Source of the DNA: CAWBBA01 sp963741625
Lineage (GTDB): Bacteria > Desulfobacterota > Desulfomonilia > Desulfomonilales > Desulfomonilaceae
Direction of reading: 5' to 3'
Assembly: GCA_963741625.1 (NCBI GenBank)
Contig: CAVUIT010000012.1
Coordinates: 1,054,001-1,118,000 of the forward strand
DNA: 64,000 nt
Shown here: positions 19,585 through 28,440 of the stretch, piece by piece
Position numbering within the stretch: position 1 is the first letter of the stretch
Layout: each line of letters starts with the position of its first letter
Program-made: the position numbers and the translations under genes
Notes under the pieces: model-generated
Seen by the model: only the letters and a program-made list of their open reading frames with translations
Told to the model about the DNA's origin: nothing
The model's database searches: none

Positions 19585-20025
19585 TCACTTGGCCTTCTTG
19601 AAAAAGCCCGTGATGCTGAATCTACTTTTCTTCTCCGACGACTCCTCGGCCTCTTCTTCAGGGGGAGGAATTTCCGTGGGCTCCTGTTTTTTCTGGACCG
19701 GCTGTTCGTCCGGGTCTTTGAATGTGAGCATATCGGTTAGAGTTATGGTGTCGAGGAATTCTTCTGTGTCTTCCTTATGTACCGACGGAGGAGGGGGGAT
19801 GATTTGAGGGGGAGCCTGTTTCTTCAGGACCTTGAAACGGATTCCCCTACGTTTTAAGTCATCCTCAGTGATGAGCTTCTTCTCGAAAAGCTGTTTGACA
19901 AGATCCGCGAAGCCCTGAGGACTTATCTTAAACTGCTCCATGATCTGCCCGTTGGACAAAGGCCCGCGGATAGCCTCGATAGCTTCCTTCGCGCCCAATT
20001 CTCTGCTTGTGGTTGTCTCCGTCAT
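19585..20025 (-). CDS. Hypothetical protein with winged-helix-like N-terminus and acidic Pro-rich tail
   Basis: About 146 residues from ATG 20025 (MTETTTSRELG). Residues about 10-65 look like a helix-turn-helix module (AIRGPLSNGQIMEQFKISP then FADLVKQLFEKKLITEDDL). The rest is low-complexity Pro/Glu/Lys with IIPPPPS and EIPPPEEEAEESS, ending in a basic patch (FSITGFFKKAK). A promoter TTCACC-17-TATAAT (20072-20044) gives a very short leader. I do not recognise the family; a regulator or adaptor role would be a guess. Confidence 0.6.
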   Translation of the reverse strand: MTETTTSRELGAKEAIEAIRGPLSNGQIMEQFKISPQGFADLVKQLFEKKLITEDDLKRRGIRFKVLKKQAPPQIIPPPPSVHKEDTEEFLDTITLTDMLTFKDPDEQPVQKKQEPTEIPPPEEEAEESSEKKSRFSITGFFKKAK

Positions 20026-20043
20026 GCCGATTGCCTCGTGTGC

Positions 20044-20072
20044 ATTATAGCGCATCCTGCGGCGAAGGTGAA
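20044..20072 (-). promoter_or_regulatory. Candidate sigma-70 promoter of the 19585-20025 gene
   Basis: Reading the minus strand: TTCACC (20072-20067), 17 bases, TATAAT (20049-20044). The predicted start site is about 12 bases before the ATG. Confidence 0.45.
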
Positions 20073-20288
20073 AGGTGTTTGAAGCAACGAGGGCCTCATC
20101 TGCGTCGATTTCTTGAAGCTGACTGCTGGAGTGCGAGTCACTGATCTATGATGATATAATTACGTTATTACAAGATGTTTTTAGTATATTCAAGTTTTTA
20201 AGTTAGAAACATTTTTTATTTGGGAAGAATTGCTGTATTATTCCCCAGCAGCTCGGGGGGCACCCCAATATGGCGCAAAGGAGCCACT

Positions 20289-21587
20289 GTGAAGCTGAAT
20301 AAGAAACTCCTTCTCGTTTCACTACTGTATTTTGCAGAAGGATTTCCCTTCGGAATCATTGAACAGACCCTTCCAGTCTATTTCCGCATGCATGGGATGT
20401 CTCTGGTGCATGTGGGCCTGCTCAGTTTGTTGAGCCTCCCGTACGCGCTGAAGTTCATCTGGGCCCCTGCCGTGGATTTTCTCGGGACCCGGAGACGATG
20501 GATCTCGGCCGCTCAGTTTCTGATGGCAGCTTTGTTAGTGCTGATCCTCCCGCTGGACCCTGCTGAGCCGGCCTTCCTGCTCTGGGTTTGTATTCTTTCG
20601 TTGGCAATAATGTCGGCCACACAGGACGTCGCGGTTGACGCGTACACCATAGAGCTACTCAAGCCATCAGAAATGGGCATAGCCAACGGTTTCAGGATGG
20701 CGGCTTATCGTGTCGCTATGGTGGTCGCAGGCGGTTTGTTTGTAGCCTTGGGTGGCCGGATCGGATGGCAGCCAACTTTCCTGATTGCAGCCATTATTCT
20801 GGCAGTTTGCAGCGCGGTCGCGTTGAAGCTCCCGCCTGTCGAAGTCAAACGCCCGCAGTTTTCCCTTTCTTCTCTCGCCGCGCCTGTAAAGGATCTCTGG
20901 AGAAGGCCGGGCCTGGTTCAGGTTGCGCTCTTCATCCTTTTGTACAAACTTGGAGACATGGCATTGGGACCTATGGTACGCCCCTTTTGGTTAGACAGGG
21001 GTCTTTCCACCGACGAAATCGGGCTGATCACAGGCACATTCGGGATCCTGGCCGCCATTGCAGGCGGGCTTGGCGGAGGTCTGTTCATGGCTCGGTTCGG
21101 TATTTTTCACGGCCTATGGTTTCTAGGGATGTGGCAGGCTGTGAGCAACCTCACCTACGGGTGGGTTGCCTTCTATCCGGAAACCGGCAACTGGGGGATC
21201 TACGCAGCCTCGATTGCCGAATCTTTTTGCGGCGGACTGGGCACTGCAGCGTTCTTGGCTTTTTTGATGAGCATATGCAAAAAAGAATTCTCCGCGACTC
21301 AATATGCATTGCTATCTGCAACCTTCAGAATTACCGGGATTATTGCGGGCGTGCTGAGTGGTTGGGCCGCAACCCATATCGGTTACGCACAGTATTTTAT
21401 CCTCACCTTTTTTCTCTCGCTCCCGGCGTTCGCATTCCTCTTGCATGCAAGGAATTGGATTCCTACTGACCAGAATGCGTCCAATTCGGGGAATAGCTAC
21501 GTTGCGCCGCCGAAGCGCGAATCTCCAATACTTGAGAGGACCGCCCAAGCCGTGGTGGTGCCGATTCCGCAAGCCAAAGCCTCTTGA
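20289..21587 (+). CDS. MFS transporter, AmpG-like
   Basis: 432 residues from GTG 20289, with AAGGAG six bases upstream. About twelve hydrophobic segments. The N-terminal YFAEGFPFGIIEQTLPVYFR, the ATQDVAVDAYTIELL segment and the second-half FRITGIIAGVLSGWAA are typical of the AmpG/acetyl-CoA-transporter branch of the major facilitator superfamily. AmpG proteins import anhydro-muropeptides for cell-wall recycling, but this branch also includes other solutes, so the substrate is inferred only. The tail after residue 400 is polar and Pro-rich. It stands alone, followed by a small palindromic element. Confidence 0.85.
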   Translation: MKLNKKLLLVSLLYFAEGFPFGIIEQTLPVYFRMHGMSLVHVGLLSLLSLPYALKFIWAPAVDFLGTRRRWISAAQFLMAALLVLILPLDPAEPAFLLWVCILSLAIMSATQDVAVDAYTIELLKPSEMGIANGFRMAAYRVAMVVAGGLFVALGGRIGWQPTFLIAAIILAVCSAVALKLPPVEVKRPQFSLSSLAAPVKDLWRRPGLVQVALFILLYKLGDMALGPMVRPFWLDRGLSTDEIGLITGTFGILAAIAGGLGGGLFMARFGIFHGLWFLGMWQAVSNLTYGWVAFYPETGNWGIYAASIAESFCGGLGTAAFLAFLMSICKKEFSATQYALLSATFRITGIIAGVLSGWAATHIGYAQYFILTFFLSLPAFAFLLHARNWIPTDQNASNSGNSYVAPPKRESPILERTAQAVVVPIPQAKAS

Positions 21588-21601
21588 CCGAACCGGCTTG
21601 C

Positions 21602-21700
21602 AGTGTCCTAATTTGGGACACTATGGACGGGTTTACAAACCGTCATCCTGGACCCCGGCGTTCGCCGGAATGATGGCTAGTACACTAAACTAGGACACTA
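21602..21700. repeat. MITE-like element with imperfect terminal inverted repeats
   Basis: The left end AGTGTCCTAATTTGGGACAC and the inverted right end AGTGTCCTAGTTTAGTGTAC share the first nine bases and several more. The middle holds the dispersed GTCATCCTGGACCCC / GCGTTCGCCGG motif. About 100 bases, no coding capacity. Confidence 0.5.
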
Positions 21701-21789
21701 GCAACCGGCTCCCTCCCTTGACACCCCGAGGCGCCTCCGCTATTCCTAATATTAGTTGCTTGAACTCTTCCCATCCCCCCGAGGTACGC

Positions 21790-22467
21790 TTGATAGTCGC
21801 CGAGGCGAAACCTTTTGCTGAAATCCAGGAGATGATCCGCGAGTTTTCGCGTGTTCTCGTAGCAGGATGCGGAACCTGTGTAGCGGTTTGCCTTACTGGT
21901 GGAGAGAAAGAAGCAGGGATTCTTGCGACGCGCCTGAAACTTGCCGCGGGCCGTGATAATGAAAACTTCCAAGTCTTTGCGGCCACAGTGGAACGCCAAT
22001 GCGACCGCGAATTCCTGGAGCTGTTTCGGGATCATGTAGGCAAAGTTGACGCGGTTGTCTCCCTAGCCTGCGGAGCCGGCATCCAATTCCTCGCTGAGAT
22101 GTATCCTGACACGCCTGTCTTTCCCGGCGTCGACACCAGCTTTATAGGAGTAGCCGAGGGAGCCGGAGTCTGGGCCGAACGTTGCCGCTCTTGCAATCAG
22201 TGCTATCTGGGGATTACCGGCGGTATCTGCCCCGTAACAATGTGCGCCAAAAGCCTTCTGAACGGTCCCTGCGGGGGTCCTAGAAACGGAAAGTGCGAAA
22301 CGGACCCGCAAAGAGATTGCGCCTGGGTCCAGATCATTGATCGGCTTGAGCGCCAGTCGCGTCTGGATCTCTTGACGTCGGTTGTGCCTCCGAGGTGCAA
22401 TGATCGAAACACTCACCCCGCGAAAATAGTCCGGAAGGATTATCAACGGATATCTGCTCTTGATTGA
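21790..22467 (+). CDS. metV: MetV-like protein (methylenetetrahydrofolate reductase C-terminal/zinc domain protein)
   Basis: 225 residues from TTG 21790 (LIVAEAKP), which has GAGG upstream. It starts with the MetV signature (IVAEAKPFAEIQEMI), then VLVAGCGTCVAVC. It carries the C-terminal cysteine domain CRSCNQCYLGITGGICPVTMC...SLLNGPCGGPRNGKC that binds zinc or an Fe-S cluster. In acetogens MetV partners MetF and links it to HdrABC-MvhD for methylene-THF reduction. Here hdrA1 follows, but no metF is seen in the window. The C-terminus PPRCNDRNTHPAKIVRKDY is also family-like. Confidence 0.88.
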   Translation: MIVAEAKPFAEIQEMIREFSRVLVAGCGTCVAVCLTGGEKEAGILATRLKLAAGRDNENFQVFAATVERQCDREFLELFRDHVGKVDAVVSLACGAGIQFLAEMYPDTPVFPGVDTSFIGVAEGAGVWAERCRSCNQCYLGITGGICPVTMCAKSLLNGPCGGPRNGKCETDPQRDCAWVQIIDRLERQSRLDLLTSVVPPRCNDRNTHPAKIVRKDYQRISALD

Positions 22468-22639
22468 ACCACTCGGGGAGAATGAAATCCCTTTTTACAG
22501 ATTTTGTGTGTGGCAACAGCTCAAAGAGGCTGACTTTCCCGCCCTCGGCGGTCCATGGGTGAGAGTCGGTTTTGGGCAGACAGTAAGCGTCTCGAACCGG
22601 CGCGGCAGTCTTGCGGCCGCGATTCGGGCGTGCGGTTGA
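22460..22639 (+). CDS. Small hypothetical protein between metV and hdrA1
   Basis: A 59-codon frame with protein-like composition (IEPLGENEIPFYRFCVWQ, then GGPWVRVGFGQTVSVSNRRG) starts at a TTG that overlaps the metV stop and ends 12 bases before hdrA1. The same frame extends upstream to ATG 22400, which has a perfect GAGGTG site, but is interrupted by a TAG at 22427-22429. I do not recognise the protein. It may be a real small subunit, or the true start may be hidden by an error. Confidence 0.4.
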   Translation: MIEPLGENEIPFYRFCVWQQLKEADFPALGGPWVRVGFGQTVSVSNRRGSLAAAIRACG

Positions 22640-22651
22640 GGCCGCTATGCA

Positions 22652-23880
22652 ATGAAAAAAGATGCACTGATTCTAGGCGGCGGAATAGCCGGCCTGTGGT
22701 GCGCGTGGGAACTGGCCCGGCTTGGGTTGGAGTCCACGATCGTGGAGACAGCCGCTTTTCCCGGCGGGCACGTGGCACAATTGTGCTGCAAAGCTACCGA
22801 CGAGTGTCGGCGGTGCGGTGCCTGCCTCTTGGAAGATGTGCTGCATAAGGTGGGGTGGTCGGAACGAATCACAATGCTCCTTCACTCTGACCTGCTTCAG
22901 GTTCGAGGCGACTCAGGGGATTTTCATGCAACCGTTTCCCAAAGACCTGCGAGGATAGTATCCGATAGATGCAACGATTGCGGAGCATGCGAGGCGGCCT
23001 GCCCCGTGTCGGGAGCGCTCGTACGCTCTCCCTGGGATCGTGGCCTTGCCATAGACGAAAAGAAATGCCGCTGGTTTCAGGATGCTTCGTGCCGTGCGTG
23101 CCAGGAAACCTGCGCTCAAGATGCCGTCAACCTGGACCAGACCCCGGAAATCCTGGAACTCAACGCATCAACAATTGTGCTCGCGTCAGGTTTCAAACCG
23201 TCTGATCCTCATGACACTCCCCGATTCGGGTACGGCCGCGTGCCGGGAGTAGTCACCGGTCTTGAACTGGAATCGCTCCTCAGGCAGGAGAACTGGGAAC
23301 CCGGCCCCAGCAGGAAAATCGCGTTCATTCAGTGCGTAGGCAGCCGAGACGCCAAGATCGGGAGGAATTACTGTTCACGCGTTTGTTGCGGGTATGCTTT
23401 GCGGCTAGCGCGCCTTTTGCGAAACCGGTTTCCTGACCTCAACGCCTCAATGTTCTACATGGATATTCAGACGTTCGACCGTGACTTCGACAAAAGGCTG
23501 AAGGAGGCTGAGCAGGAGGTGAAGCTCGTCCGATCGATTCCTTCTGAAATCCGCAAGGGCGCAGACGGCAGGCCCGAGTTGGTTTATCAAGGGCTCGACG
23601 ACAACAGGGAGTTCGAATCATTTGACCTGGTGGTATTGAGCGTGGGGATCTCGCCGAATCAATCGAGTGCAGAGCTTGGGAATATATTGGGGCAAGCTCA
23701 AATGTGGACGGCTTTGTAGGCGGAGACGGAGAAGCGGCCATAACCAGCCGCTGTGGAGTTTTCGTGGCCGGGACCGTCCAAGGACCCAAATCCATCGAGG
23801 AGACGGTTTCCCATGCCATCCGGACCGCAGGAGAAGTTGCCTCGTGTGTCTCCAAAATGTCTCGTGGGGAAAACGAGTGA
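22652..23880 (+). CDS. hdrA: HdrA-like FAD/iron-sulfur protein, subunit 1 (one frameshift)
   Basis: Flavin-containing core of a heterodisulfide-reductase-like complex. The FAD motif LILGGGIAGLWCAWELARLG is at residues 6-25. A Cys-rich stretch (CCKATDECRRCGAC), a ferredoxin-type cluster CNDCGACEAACPVSGA and a second Cys set (CRACQETC) follow. Next come the HdrA signature FIQCVGSRDAKIG and YCSRVCCGYALRLA. Near 23693-23702 the frame breaks after GNILGQA. The continuation NVDGFVGGDGEAAITSRCGV in another frame runs to the stop at 23880, so one base is probably missing. About 410 residues. Its stop overlaps the GTG of the next gene. Confidence 0.88.
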
Positions 23881-25523
23881 AAGCCTCCGCCATCGAATCA
23901 GTATTCTTGACAAGGAAGCCCAGGCCGGAGGAAGGCCCGTCTCGGCGGGTTCTTGTGCTTGGTGGCGATCAAACGGGTATGGACCTGGCTTCGCGATTAG
24001 CCGTTGAGGGCTTTGAAGTCCTGCTGGTCGGCGGAACCGCAGTCGGGCAAATAAGCAAAGGCGTTGACCTGCTCCCCGATGCGGTCGTGGAGGAGATCCA
24101 GGGCTTCGTAGGCGGATTCGAAGTCGTCTTGCGGACCGGCCGCGATCGCCTGACTGAACGAGTGGGCTTTATTGTGGCAGCACAGCCGGCAAGAATTGTC
24201 CCAAAATACGAACAGCACGGTCTGGCAAAGTCTCGGAAAGTTATGTCCCTATCGGACCTGGAAACCGGCCTTCGGACAGGCAAGGCGCTGGTGAAGCCGT
24301 CGGACGAGTGGTTCCACGCAGCTTTTCTAATTGGACTGAAAACCGAATCGCAACCTGCAGTTTTTGCAAGGGTTCTCGATGCCATAGAGAAGCTGCAAGA
24401 GCAGGGAGCAATACAACCATACGTGTTCACCCGCCATTTGAAGGTAGCCGCTGCCGGGCTGGAAAGACGTTACAGGGAGTGTCGTGAACGCGGGACCTTA
24501 TTCTTCAAATTTGACGATGCCGGTCCTTTTTTCGACAGCAACCCGAACGGACCGGTGGTGACCTTCATTGACCCTCTTCTGCATCTCGAGATGGACCTTG
24601 AACCGGACGTGCTGGTGGTTGACGAGGAATTGCTTCCCCCCACCATGTTAGAGCCGCTCTTTAAAGCCTTGCCTTCATCTCGATTCGCAGCCCCTTTTCT
24701 GAAGCCGGAATCAACGCGGTTTGCAGGAGTAGAGACACCCAAGGCCGGAATCTTGGCTGTGGGCGCGTCACGCGGTGTCTTTGATCCCGAGATCATACGT
24801 GGCGACATTGAAGCGGTGATCGTGGCGCTGAAGAGGCCCATGCCTGAACCGCTGCAGGAGTCGCTTCCCGGGCCTCCTGAAGTTGATCCCGGCAAATGTA
24901 CGATGTGCCTCACTTGCGTGCGTTTGTGTCCGCACGGGGCTATCAGCTTCAGCAAACACGCAGAGGCGGACGGCGCCACCTGCACTCGTTGCGGCATCTG
25001 CGCGGTAGAATGTCCCATGGAAGCAATAAAGCTGGAGCCTGCTTCACAACAACCCGAGATGTCTTTGCGGATCAGGGATTGTGTGGCCCACGCCGGCGCC
25101 ACTCGGAAAATAGCGGCGTTCTTGTGCTCACGTTCCGCGGCTCACGCGATGGAGTCAATTGGCCGTCAAATCGGTGAAAACCTGGTGCCCATTCCTGTGC
25201 CGTGCGCAGGAACCGTGGGCCTCACCCATATTTTGAGTGCTTTTGAATCAGGAGCGGACGGGGTGATTGTCGCAGGCTGCTTCAAAGGCAACTGCGCATC
25301 AATATACGGAACGCTCCTTGCCGAAGATAGAGTCGCTCAGGTTCGGGGGTTCCTCGGAGAAGTCGGGATAGATCCGGATCGTGTGATGTTTGTATCCACC
25401 GCGAGCAACACTCCCGGCGTTCTGGTAGATGCGGTGCGGAATCTGGAGTTAACAATAACGTGCGTGAACAATGTCGATCAGTGCGAACAGAGTCAAAAGA
25501 GAGGTGCAGGAGCGATCCCATGA
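23877..25523 (+). CDS. HdrA-like/MvhD fusion protein (HdrA2-MvhD)
   Basis: 548 residues from GTG 23877 (GTGA overlap with hdrA1). A second FAD-binding domain begins with RRVLVLGGDQTGMDLASRLA. A pair of [4Fe-4S] motifs, CTMCLTCVRLCPHGA and CTRCGICAVECPMEA, sits at about residues 340-390. The C-terminal 130 residues match MvhD/FrhD-type electron-entry subunits: AAFLCSRSA, PVPCAGTVG and GCFKGNCA supply the [2Fe-2S] cysteines. In methanogens and acetogens MvhD passes electrons between hydrogenase or formate dehydrogenase and HdrA. No hydrogenase subunit is nearby. It overlaps hdrC by ATGA. Confidence 0.87.
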   Translation: MKASAIESVFLTRKPRPEEGPSRRVLVLGGDQTGMDLASRLAVEGFEVLLVGGTAVGQISKGVDLLPDAVVEEIQGFVGGFEVVLRTGRDRLTERVGFIVAAQPARIVPKYEQHGLAKSRKVMSLSDLETGLRTGKALVKPSDEWFHAAFLIGLKTESQPAVFARVLDAIEKLQEQGAIQPYVFTRHLKVAAAGLERRYRECRERGTLFFKFDDAGPFFDSNPNGPVVTFIDPLLHLEMDLEPDVLVVDEELLPPTMLEPLFKALPSSRFAAPFLKPESTRFAGVETPKAGILAVGASRGVFDPEIIRGDIEAVIVALKRPMPEPLQESLPGPPEVDPGKCTMCLTCVRLCPHGAISFSKHAEADGATCTRCGICAVECPMEAIKLEPASQQPEMSLRIRDCVAHAGATRKIAAFLCSRSAAHAMESIGRQIGENLVPIPVPCAGTVGLTHILSAFESGADGVIVAGCFKGNCASIYGTLLAEDRVAQVRGFLGEVGIDPDRVMFVSTASNTPGVLVDAVRNLELTITCVNNVDQCEQSQKRGAGAIP

Positions 25524-25984
25524 GCCGCATCAAACTGAATACGCTCGATCCTTCGTTCAAGCATCGCGTAGCGCGACAACCCGGGGGAGAGGCCATCAGG
25601 GCATGTTTTGCCTGCAAAGCTTGCAGCGCTGCGTGCCCTATTAATGTGGTTGACAAGCGGTACGATCCGAGAAAGATCATACGCATGGCGCTCCTGGGCA
25701 TGAAAAAAGAGGTGCTGGAGAGCGATTTCATCTGGCTCTGCTCCAGTTGTTATGGCTGCCACGAAGTGTGCCCCCAAAATGTCCGATTCACTGACGTTAT
25801 GTTCGCTATCAAGAATCTGGCGGTCGCCGAGGCTTGCGTACCACCGGGGCTGACCGGGCAAAAGGCACTGCTGAAACAACGTGGCCGTCTCTACGAGGTC
25901 GGCGAGTTTGAGAATGAAAAACGCGAAAAATTGGGTCTGCCACCCATTGTTGAACACCCTGAAGACTACGACCGTCTACTGTAA
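25520..25984 (+). CDS. hdrC: HdrC-like iron-sulfur subunit
   Basis: 154 residues; ATG 25520 overlaps the stop of hdrA2. Two [4Fe-4S] motifs, CFACKACSAACPIN and CSSCYGCHEVCPQN, lie in the order seen in HdrC. They would relay electrons between HdrA and HdrB. The start at 25520 is preferred over an in-frame upstream Met because the region before it is the end of hdrA2. Same operon as hdrB, 74 bases downstream. Confidence 0.9.
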   Translation: MSRIKLNTLDPSFKHRVARQPGGEAIRACFACKACSAACPINVVDKRYDPRKIIRMALLGMKKEVLESDFIWLCSSCYGCHEVCPQNVRFTDVMFAIKNLAVAEACVPPGLTGQKALLKQRGRLYEVGEFENEKREKLGLPPIVEHPEDYDRLL

Positions 25985-26058
25985 CCGGGAAGTGCCGTCT
26001 TTCGGCGCGACAGCGGCTCACTGCAATTAGGCAGGTCAGGGACTGAAAGAAAATCCTA

Positions 26059-26934
26059 ATGGAAGCACTCTTATACCTGGGTTGTACGGTCCCCGTCAGA
26101 AACCTCAACTATGAGTTGTCCGCGAGGCTGACCGCGCGCGAATTGGGTATACACTTCAGGGATCTCGAAACCTTCGGATGCTGTGGATTTCCCGTTAAAT
26201 CACTCGATGTCCGCCAGACGACGCTCATTGCAGCTCGAAATCTAGCGCTGGCCGAAAAAGAGGGGGTCGAGATCTGCGCGCTCTGCAACGCCTGCGTAGG
26301 TACGTTGACAGAAACAGCCCACGCGCTCGATACGAATCCGGAGTTGAAGGCAGAGGTGAACGAGCGGCTCAAGGAAGTCGGCCTCAGATATAACGGTCCG
26401 GTGAAGGTTCGTCACTACATGAGGCTGCTGTGGGAAGAAGTAGGTCTGGAAGCGATCAAGAGCGCGATCACCCGGCCTCTTACCGACGTGATTCTTGCAC
26501 CCCACTATGGGTGCCATTATCTGAAACCGTCCGAGTTGACAGCGGGTTTCGATTCTCCGGCGGATCCCAGGACGCTCGCTGACCTGATTTCTGCCACCGG
26601 CGCGCAGGTAACGGATTATCCTTCCCTAAAGGACTGCTGCGGAGGCGGGGTATTGGGGATGTCAGAAGGCGTCGCCAATGCGCTGGCTGCAACAAAATTG
26701 ATAGATGTGGCCGCAACGGGGGCTCATGCACTCGTTCTTGTCTGCCCTTTTTGTAACGTGATGTACGAAGGTCAACAAAAAAAAATCGTGAAAGCGGCTG
26801 GTCTTGACCTGAAAGTGCCAGTGGTTTACTATCCGCAAATCCTCGGCCTGGCCCTTGGCCTGTCCTCAGAGCAACTGGGCTTTAAGCTCAACCGCGTGAA
26901 GCCTTCCGGTCTTCTGAAGATAGTGGAAGGTTGA
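26059..26934 (+). CDS. hdrB: HdrB-like CCG-domain subunit
   Basis: 291 residues with two CCG domains: YLGCTVPVRN with FGCCGFP and CALCNAC; then PHYGCHYLKPSE with KDCCGGGVLGMS and CPFCNVMYE. These cysteines bind the non-cubane [4Fe-4S] clusters that act on disulfides in HdrB. The substrate disulfide here is unknown, since this lineage lacks coenzyme M/B. The ATG at 26059 has a weak GAAAGAAAA leader. The next gene, a lipoyl carrier, starts about 120 bases later and is a plausible partner. Confidence 0.9.
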   Translation: MEALLYLGCTVPVRNLNYELSARLTARELGIHFRDLETFGCCGFPVKSLDVRQTTLIAARNLALAEKEGVEICALCNACVGTLTETAHALDTNPELKAEVNERLKEVGLRYNGPVKVRHYMRLLWEEVGLEAIKSAITRPLTDVILAPHYGCHYLKPSELTAGFDSPADPRTLADLISATGAQVTDYPSLKDCCGGGVLGMSEGVANALAATKLIDVAATGAHALVLVCPFCNVMYEGQQKKIVKAAGLDLKVPVVYYPQILGLALGLSSEQLGFKLNRVKPSGLLKIVEG

Positions 26935-27056
26935 TCGCAACACATGTCGCGGGAGGGGCAGGATCAGTCCGGTCGAGAATGCCATTGATTCTCAGATTCT
27001 CGTTGCGGAACTGCGGTCGATTCTTTTGTGCCAACTTTGTTTCAGAGGAGGGTGCT

Positions 27057-27488
27057 ATGGAGCATAAGGGCTATGTGTTCCCTGATGACTTGAAATACGA
27101 AAAAAATCACTTCTGGGCGAAAGTGGAAGACGGCTTTGTAGTCACCGGCGCTACGGAGTTTATCTCCAAACAGGCCGGGGAAATCACGTTCGTGGATCTG
27201 CCGGAAGTGGGGGACGAAGTGACCCAGGGCAAGCCCTACGGTTCCATCGAGTCCGGCAAGTGGGTTGGCAGGATTTACGCGGTGGTTTCCGGCGAGATCG
27301 CCGAAGTGAACGCGGACCTGGAGGACGAGCCGGAAAAGATGAACGAAGATCCGTACGGCAGCGCGTGGATTTGCAAGATTCGCCCATCCAACCTCGAAGC
27401 GGAAAAGGCCGCACTGATGTCACCGGATGACGTGTTCAAGAAATTTTTAGAGGAAGAGATAAATAAGATCGAGGAACAGAAGAAATGA
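27057..27488 (+). CDS. GcvH-like lipoyl-carrier protein
   Basis: 143 residues from ATG 27057, with GAGGAGGG upstream. The fold and motifs of glycine-cleavage H protein are present: VTGATEFISKQAGEITFVDL, LPEVGDEVTQG, and the lipoylation segment YGSIESGKWVGRIYAVVSGE with Lys at the expected site. The canonical ESVKA is changed to ESGKW, and the C-terminus is extended by a charged helix. No gcvT or gcvP is near. It follows hdrB, so a role as lipoyl carrier for the Hdr-like complex (as LbpA proteins do in sHdr systems) is a reasonable inference, unproven here. Confidence 0.82.
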   Translation: MEHKGYVFPDDLKYEKNHFWAKVEDGFVVTGATEFISKQAGEITFVDLPEVGDEVTQGKPYGSIESGKWVGRIYAVVSGEIAEVNADLEDEPEKMNEDPYGSAWICKIRPSNLEAEKAALMSPDDVFKKFLEEEINKIEEQKK

Positions 27489-27759
27489 GGTAAGCGTTAA
27501 CCGAGTACTCCCGTTCTGCAAAAAACCCGCGTCCCGTGGGGTCCCCGAAGCACTCCTATATATTGGTTTGTTATGTGATTACGACGAGGCTCCGCTTGCT
27601 GAGCAAGCTGAAAAAATATCCTATAATTCAATAAGTAATTCGAAAAGCCAACACTTTGCTTTGCATTTTCTTGACGTTGCATTTCATTCCTGATAGGTGT
27701 GCGTCACCGGTGAGCGGAGGCGGACGGTTCCGTCGTTCATCCAGCGGAGGAGTTTTTTC

Positions 27760-28194
27760 ATGGAAGGCATGAATTTACTGGATATAACTATCAAGTATTT
27801 CAACGTGATAGTCTTCGTGATGTGCATACTTTTTGGTATGACTTCGCTTTTTGCTTCGTGGATAGCCTGGCGCGAAATTCACCGCAAGAATAACATAATA
27901 CGCAGCGTGGTAGCGGCCTACAATATTGCCGAGGACACGCTCGAAAAGGGCCGTACACCGAGAGGTGATTTTGACCTTGACCCTGCGATAGTTCAAACAA
28001 TCTTCAACAGCCTTCAAGAGATATTAAACGCCATTTACGGCGAGGTAACGGGCAAGCTCATGCCGCCCCGTGAAGAGCGCATGCACGGTTCCCGCAAATT
28101 CGGCAGTCTTTATGCCATAACCAAGGTGTGGAAGCGGAAAGAAGCCGACGATCTGTCTAACATCTGTGATATAGTGCCCACCTATGGTTCCTGA
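27760..28194 (+). CDS. Membrane-anchored hypothetical protein
   Basis: 144 residues from ATG 27760, with GGAGGAG eight bases upstream. One N-terminal transmembrane segment (YFNVIVFVMCILFGMTSLFA) is followed by a cytoplasmic or periplasmic helical domain (IIRSVVAAYNIAEDTLEKG, FNSLQEILNAIYGE). I recognise no domain. It stands 270 bases after the lipoyl carrier and has its own leader, so it is probably not part of the Hdr operon. Confidence 0.6.
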   Translation: MEGMNLLDITIKYFNVIVFVMCILFGMTSLFASWIAWREIHRKNNIIRSVVAAYNIAEDTLEKGRTPRGDFDLDPAIVQTIFNSLQEILNAIYGEVTGKLMPPREERMHGSRKFGSLYAITKVWKRKEADDLSNICDIVPTYGS

Positions 28195-28440
28195 CGAGCC
28201 AGATCGTAACCACATCAGCGCGCATCCCTGAAAACTGGCTGCTGTTTGTCACACGCTTCTTCTTGCCCCGAAATGTCCTTGATGCTCCCCCTCGAGGAAT
28301 CTCCCGTCGTCAGGATGGTGATTTAGCATTTTCTCCGCGCAGTCCCTCTTCGTTTCCGCGTTCAACGTGATATAGTATATTGTTTAGACCCCCCGTGCCG
28401 GGCGGATCGGCTACAAACGAGAAAATTCGGGAGAAAATAG

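Noticed and set aside
22427..22429. Pyrrolysine-encoding TAG
   Set aside because: A single in-frame TAG in a region with many sequence errors is not evidence of recoding. No pyl gene is seen in the window.
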